Below the pieces are notes generated by a model that saw only the letters and a list, made by a program, of their open reading frames with translations, was not told the origin of the DNA and did not search any database. A DNA stretch of 23,890 nucleotides from RGIG2041 sp045532715 (GTDB lineage: Bacteria; Bacillota; Clostridia; UBA1381; UMGS1253): positions 1 through 23,890 of the forward strand of contig JAZSGM010000237.1 of assembly GCA_045532715.1 (NCBI GenBank). The letters are read 5' to 3'. Made by a program: the position numbers and the translations under genes. This document shows positions 22,196 to 23,890 of this stretch, one piece after another (the stretch's first letter is position 1; each line of letters starts with the position of its first letter).

Positions 22196-23032
22196 TCAAT
22201 CCTTATCGCTGCAACCACAGCCGCCGTGCGGCTCGTCACACTCCATATTCACCGGCGGGAAGAATTCGTCCACCGGAAAATCAATTCTGTCAAACAGCTC
22301 GCATGGGTTATCCTCGGTAGCTGCAACGCATTCCTTATCCGGAATGCAGAAGTCATACGCCGGCATCAAAAGCTGTACACTGCGCTCCAGGCGGATAATG
22401 GAGAACACGCCAATGGTAATCAATACGCGCTTATCCGTACCGCCGAAGACGAGCGATGAATCAAAGATGCTGCAAACATCACTCGGGATGGCACTCAAAT
22501 CAATACTGTCACAGCAATTGCAGCAGCCTTCATTCGGTTCCACAAGCTTTGCAGAAAGCGCAATCGGGTCTACGACCTCAATCACCGCCTTCGGCATATT
22601 AGTTTTCTGCCAGCTTTGCGCATCAAAGCAGTTGCCGGAGTACTTACTGCCGAATACCTTTGCGCCACCCTCGCTGCCAAACAAGATGACCTTTTTATCA
22701 AAAGTCGCTAAACCGACCGCCTTACACGGCTTACCTATGCCGGTAAATACATCAAGCGTAATTTTAAAGAAGTACTTTAAATCCACACTGTAGTAGCCAC
22801 GATGAAACGGCACCGGCTCCACATCCGAATAAATCCAGATGATTTCTGCCTTGCGGATTTTAACATTCAGTGCTTCATTGACAAGCTCCTGCCCCTCCTG
22901 CGTCAAATACACACGCATATCGGCAATGCAATCCTTATCTCTGCATTGATCATAGATTTTGTCCGTATGCACGCACACCGCGTCCTCGTGCGGCATATTT
23001 TCACATTCGTTAAACAAATTGTTGTCGCTCAT
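22196..23032 (-). CDS. Unrecognised Cys-rich protein, 278 residues
   Basis: I cannot assign a function. The protein has 17 cysteines in 278 residues, no signal peptide and no membrane segment. The N-terminal region reads CVHTDKIYDQCRDKDC followed by a predicted beta-rich body (RVYLTQEGQELV, EIIWIYSDVEPVPFHRGYYSVDLKYFF). In the middle is a Cys cluster, EGCCNCCDS, and the tail ends ECDEPHGGCGCSDKD. I have an impression that similar proteins with an N-terminal Cys-His-Thr-Lys-Ile-Tyr-Asp motif occur in clostridial genomes without a named role, but this is memory, not a search. High Cys content, GGCGC-type tail and lack of a secretion signal would suit a spore coat protein or a metal-binding protein; both are guesses. 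AGGAGG stands 6 bp before the ATG and no clear sigma-A promoter is seen upstream. It is transcribed alone, closed by a strong hairpin. Confidence 0.75.
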   Translation of the reverse strand: MSDNNLFNECENMPHEDAVCVHTDKIYDQCRDKDCIADMRVYLTQEGQELVNEALNVKIRKAEIIWIYSDVEPVPFHRGYYSVDLKYFFKITLDVFTGIGKPCKAVGLATFDKKVILFGSEGGAKVFGSKYSGNCFDAQSWQKTNMPKAVIEVVDPIALSAKLVEPNEGCCNCCDSIDLSAIPSDVCSIFDSSLVFGGTDKRVLITIGVFSIIRLERSVQLLMPAYDFCIPDKECVAATEDNPCELFDRIDFPVDEFFPPVNMECDEPHGGCGCSDKD

Positions 23033-23134
23033 AACAATCCTCCTATAATTTTGACTTCACTCTATCCTATGCAGAAGTGCCGCTTGATGACAGCACTTTG
23101 CCACAAAAATAACAATGAATTTCTGCTTTTAAGG

Positions 23135-23163
23135 TTGATTTTACTCCCAAAATGTGCTAGAAT
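23135..23163 (+). promoter_or_regulatory. Promoter of the SDR dehydrogenase gene, extended -10
   Basis: TTGATT (23135-23140), a 17 bp spacer and TAGAAT (23158-23163), preceded by TGC as an extended -10. The leader would be about 30 nt, with TGGAGG at 23185-23190. Confidence 0.75.
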
Positions 23164-23198
23164 ATATTTTGAAATAATTTTGAATGGAGGTTTTTCCC

Positions 23199-23890
23199 AT
23201 GGATATTATGAATAGCTTTTCCTTAAAGGGTAAAGTTGCTCTCGTAACCGGCGCTTCCTACGGCATCGGTTATGCAATCGCTTCTGCTTACGCAAAAGCA
23301 GGTGCAACAATCGTTTTTAACGATATCAACCAGGAGCTCGTTGACAAGGGTTTGGCTGCTTACAAGGCAGACGGCATTGAAGCACACGGCTACGTTTGCG
23401 ACGTTACAAACGAAGCGCAGGTTACAGAAACCATCGCTAAGATTGAAAAAGAGGTTGGCGTAATCGATATTCTCGTAAACAACGCAGGTATCATCAAGCG
23501 CATCCCGATGTGCGAGATGAGTGCTGAGGATTTCAGAAAGGTTATCGATATTGACCTCAACGGTCCGTTCATCATGTCGAAGGCTGTAATCCCGTCCATG
23601 ATCAAGAGGGGCCACGGTAAGATTATCAACATCTGCTCGATGATGAGTGAGCTCGGCCGTGAAACAGTATCTGCTTACGCAGCTGCTAAGGGCGGTTTGA
23701 AGATGCTGACACGTAACATCTGCTCCGAGTACGGCGAAGCAAACATTCAGTGTAACGGCATCGGCCCGGGCTACATCGCTACCCCGCAGACCGCACCGCT
23801 TCGCGAAAGACAGGCTGACGGTTCCAGACATCCGTTTGACCAGTTCATTATTGCAAAGACGCCGGCAGCGCGTTGGGGTACTCCGGAAGA
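23199..23890 (+). CDS. SDR-family dehydrogenase, probable gluconate 5-dehydrogenase (3' end outside window)
   Basis: The first 230 residues of a short-chain dehydrogenase run off the window edge with an open frame. The cofactor motif is VTGASYGIG (residues 16-24), the structural motif NNAG is at 94-97 and the catalytic residues are Ser147, Tyr160 and Lys164 in SAYAAAKGG. The blocks NICSMMSELGRETVSAYAAA and IGPGYIATPQTAPLRE match bacterial gluconate 5-dehydrogenase (IdnO/Gno), which interconverts D-gluconate and 5-keto-D-gluconate with NAD(P)H. The related 2-deoxy-D-gluconate 3-dehydrogenase (KduD) is the main alternative. TGGAGG precedes the ATG by 8 bp. Codons ending in C are favoured (ATC, AAC, TAC), which suggests good expression. 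It likely heads a sugar acid operon beyond the window. Confidence 0.85.
   Translation, partial: MDIMNSFSLKGKVALVTGASYGIGYAIASAYAKAGATIVFNDINQELVDKGLAAYKADGIEAHGYVCDVTNEAQVTETIAKIEKEVGVIDILVNNAGIIKRIPMCEMSAEDFRKVIDIDLNGPFIMSKAVIPSMIKRGHGKIINICSMMSELGRETVSAYAAAKGGLKMLTRNICSEYGEANIQCNGIGPGYIATPQTAPLRERQADGSRHPFDQFIIAKTPAARWGTPE

Noticed and set aside
23223..23831. Open frame of 202 codons on the minus strand
   Set aside because: Antisense to the SDR dehydrogenase, which has the complete catalytic triad, cofactor motif, promoter and ribosome binding site.
1..23890. CRISPR arrays, insertion sequences, prophage or toxin-antitoxin genes
   Set aside because: No regular repeats, transposase-like proteins, phage proteins or paired small genes were seen on either strand.

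Overview
The window looks like a chromosomal segment of an anaerobic, spore-forming member of the Clostridia (Bacillota), probably from an animal gut. This rests on gene content: a germination protease (gpr), a GerMN-domain protein, a YfmF-type M16 protein, TrkA/TrkH potassium transport, an oxygen-sensitive glycyl radical enzyme with its activase, and enzymes for host-type glycans. Promoters have clear sigma-A hexamers with 17-18 bp spacers, and ribosome binding sites are AGGAG-like. No phage, transposon, CRISPR array or rRNA was seen.

Layout. 1-2372 (minus): the first codons of a probable YfmH partner, then yfmF, then gpr. 2512-3916 (plus): trmL and a DegV-family gene, closed by a terminator. 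4027-6832 (plus): trkA-trkH with its own strong promoter and terminator. 6944-7027: a tRNA-Leu(GAG) as an isolated transcription unit with a perfect consensus promoter and a terminator. 7173-10345 (plus): OmpR-type response regulator, sensor kinase and a double-GerMN membrane protein. 10390-14093 (minus): a sugar operon of sialidase-fold protein, GH36-like alpha-galactosidase and N-acetylneuraminate lyase-like aldolase, read divergently from an AraC-type regulator (14205-14939); the two promoters overlap at their -10 boxes. 14967-17235 (minus): serC-serA, serine biosynthesis, behind a leader of about 100 nt that can fold. 17451-19069 (plus): mntP and mnmA. 19105-22067 (minus): an intact glycyl radical activating enzyme downstream of a glycyl radical enzyme gene that is broken twice. 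22196-23032 (minus): an unrecognised Cys-rich protein. 23199 to the end (plus): an SDR dehydrogenase of gluconate 5-dehydrogenase type, cut by the window edge.

Most of this is ordinary, compact core genome. Three of the convergent gene ends share a single hairpin that can act as a terminator in both directions. The parts that merit a second look are the decayed or split glycyl radical enzyme and the palindrome in front of it, the serC leader, the overlapping promoter/operator of the sugar operon, the unusual active-site sequences of the sialidase-like and NanA-like proteins, and the Cys-rich orphan. I did not find a clearly new multi-gene system; the findings are hypotheses of modest strength.
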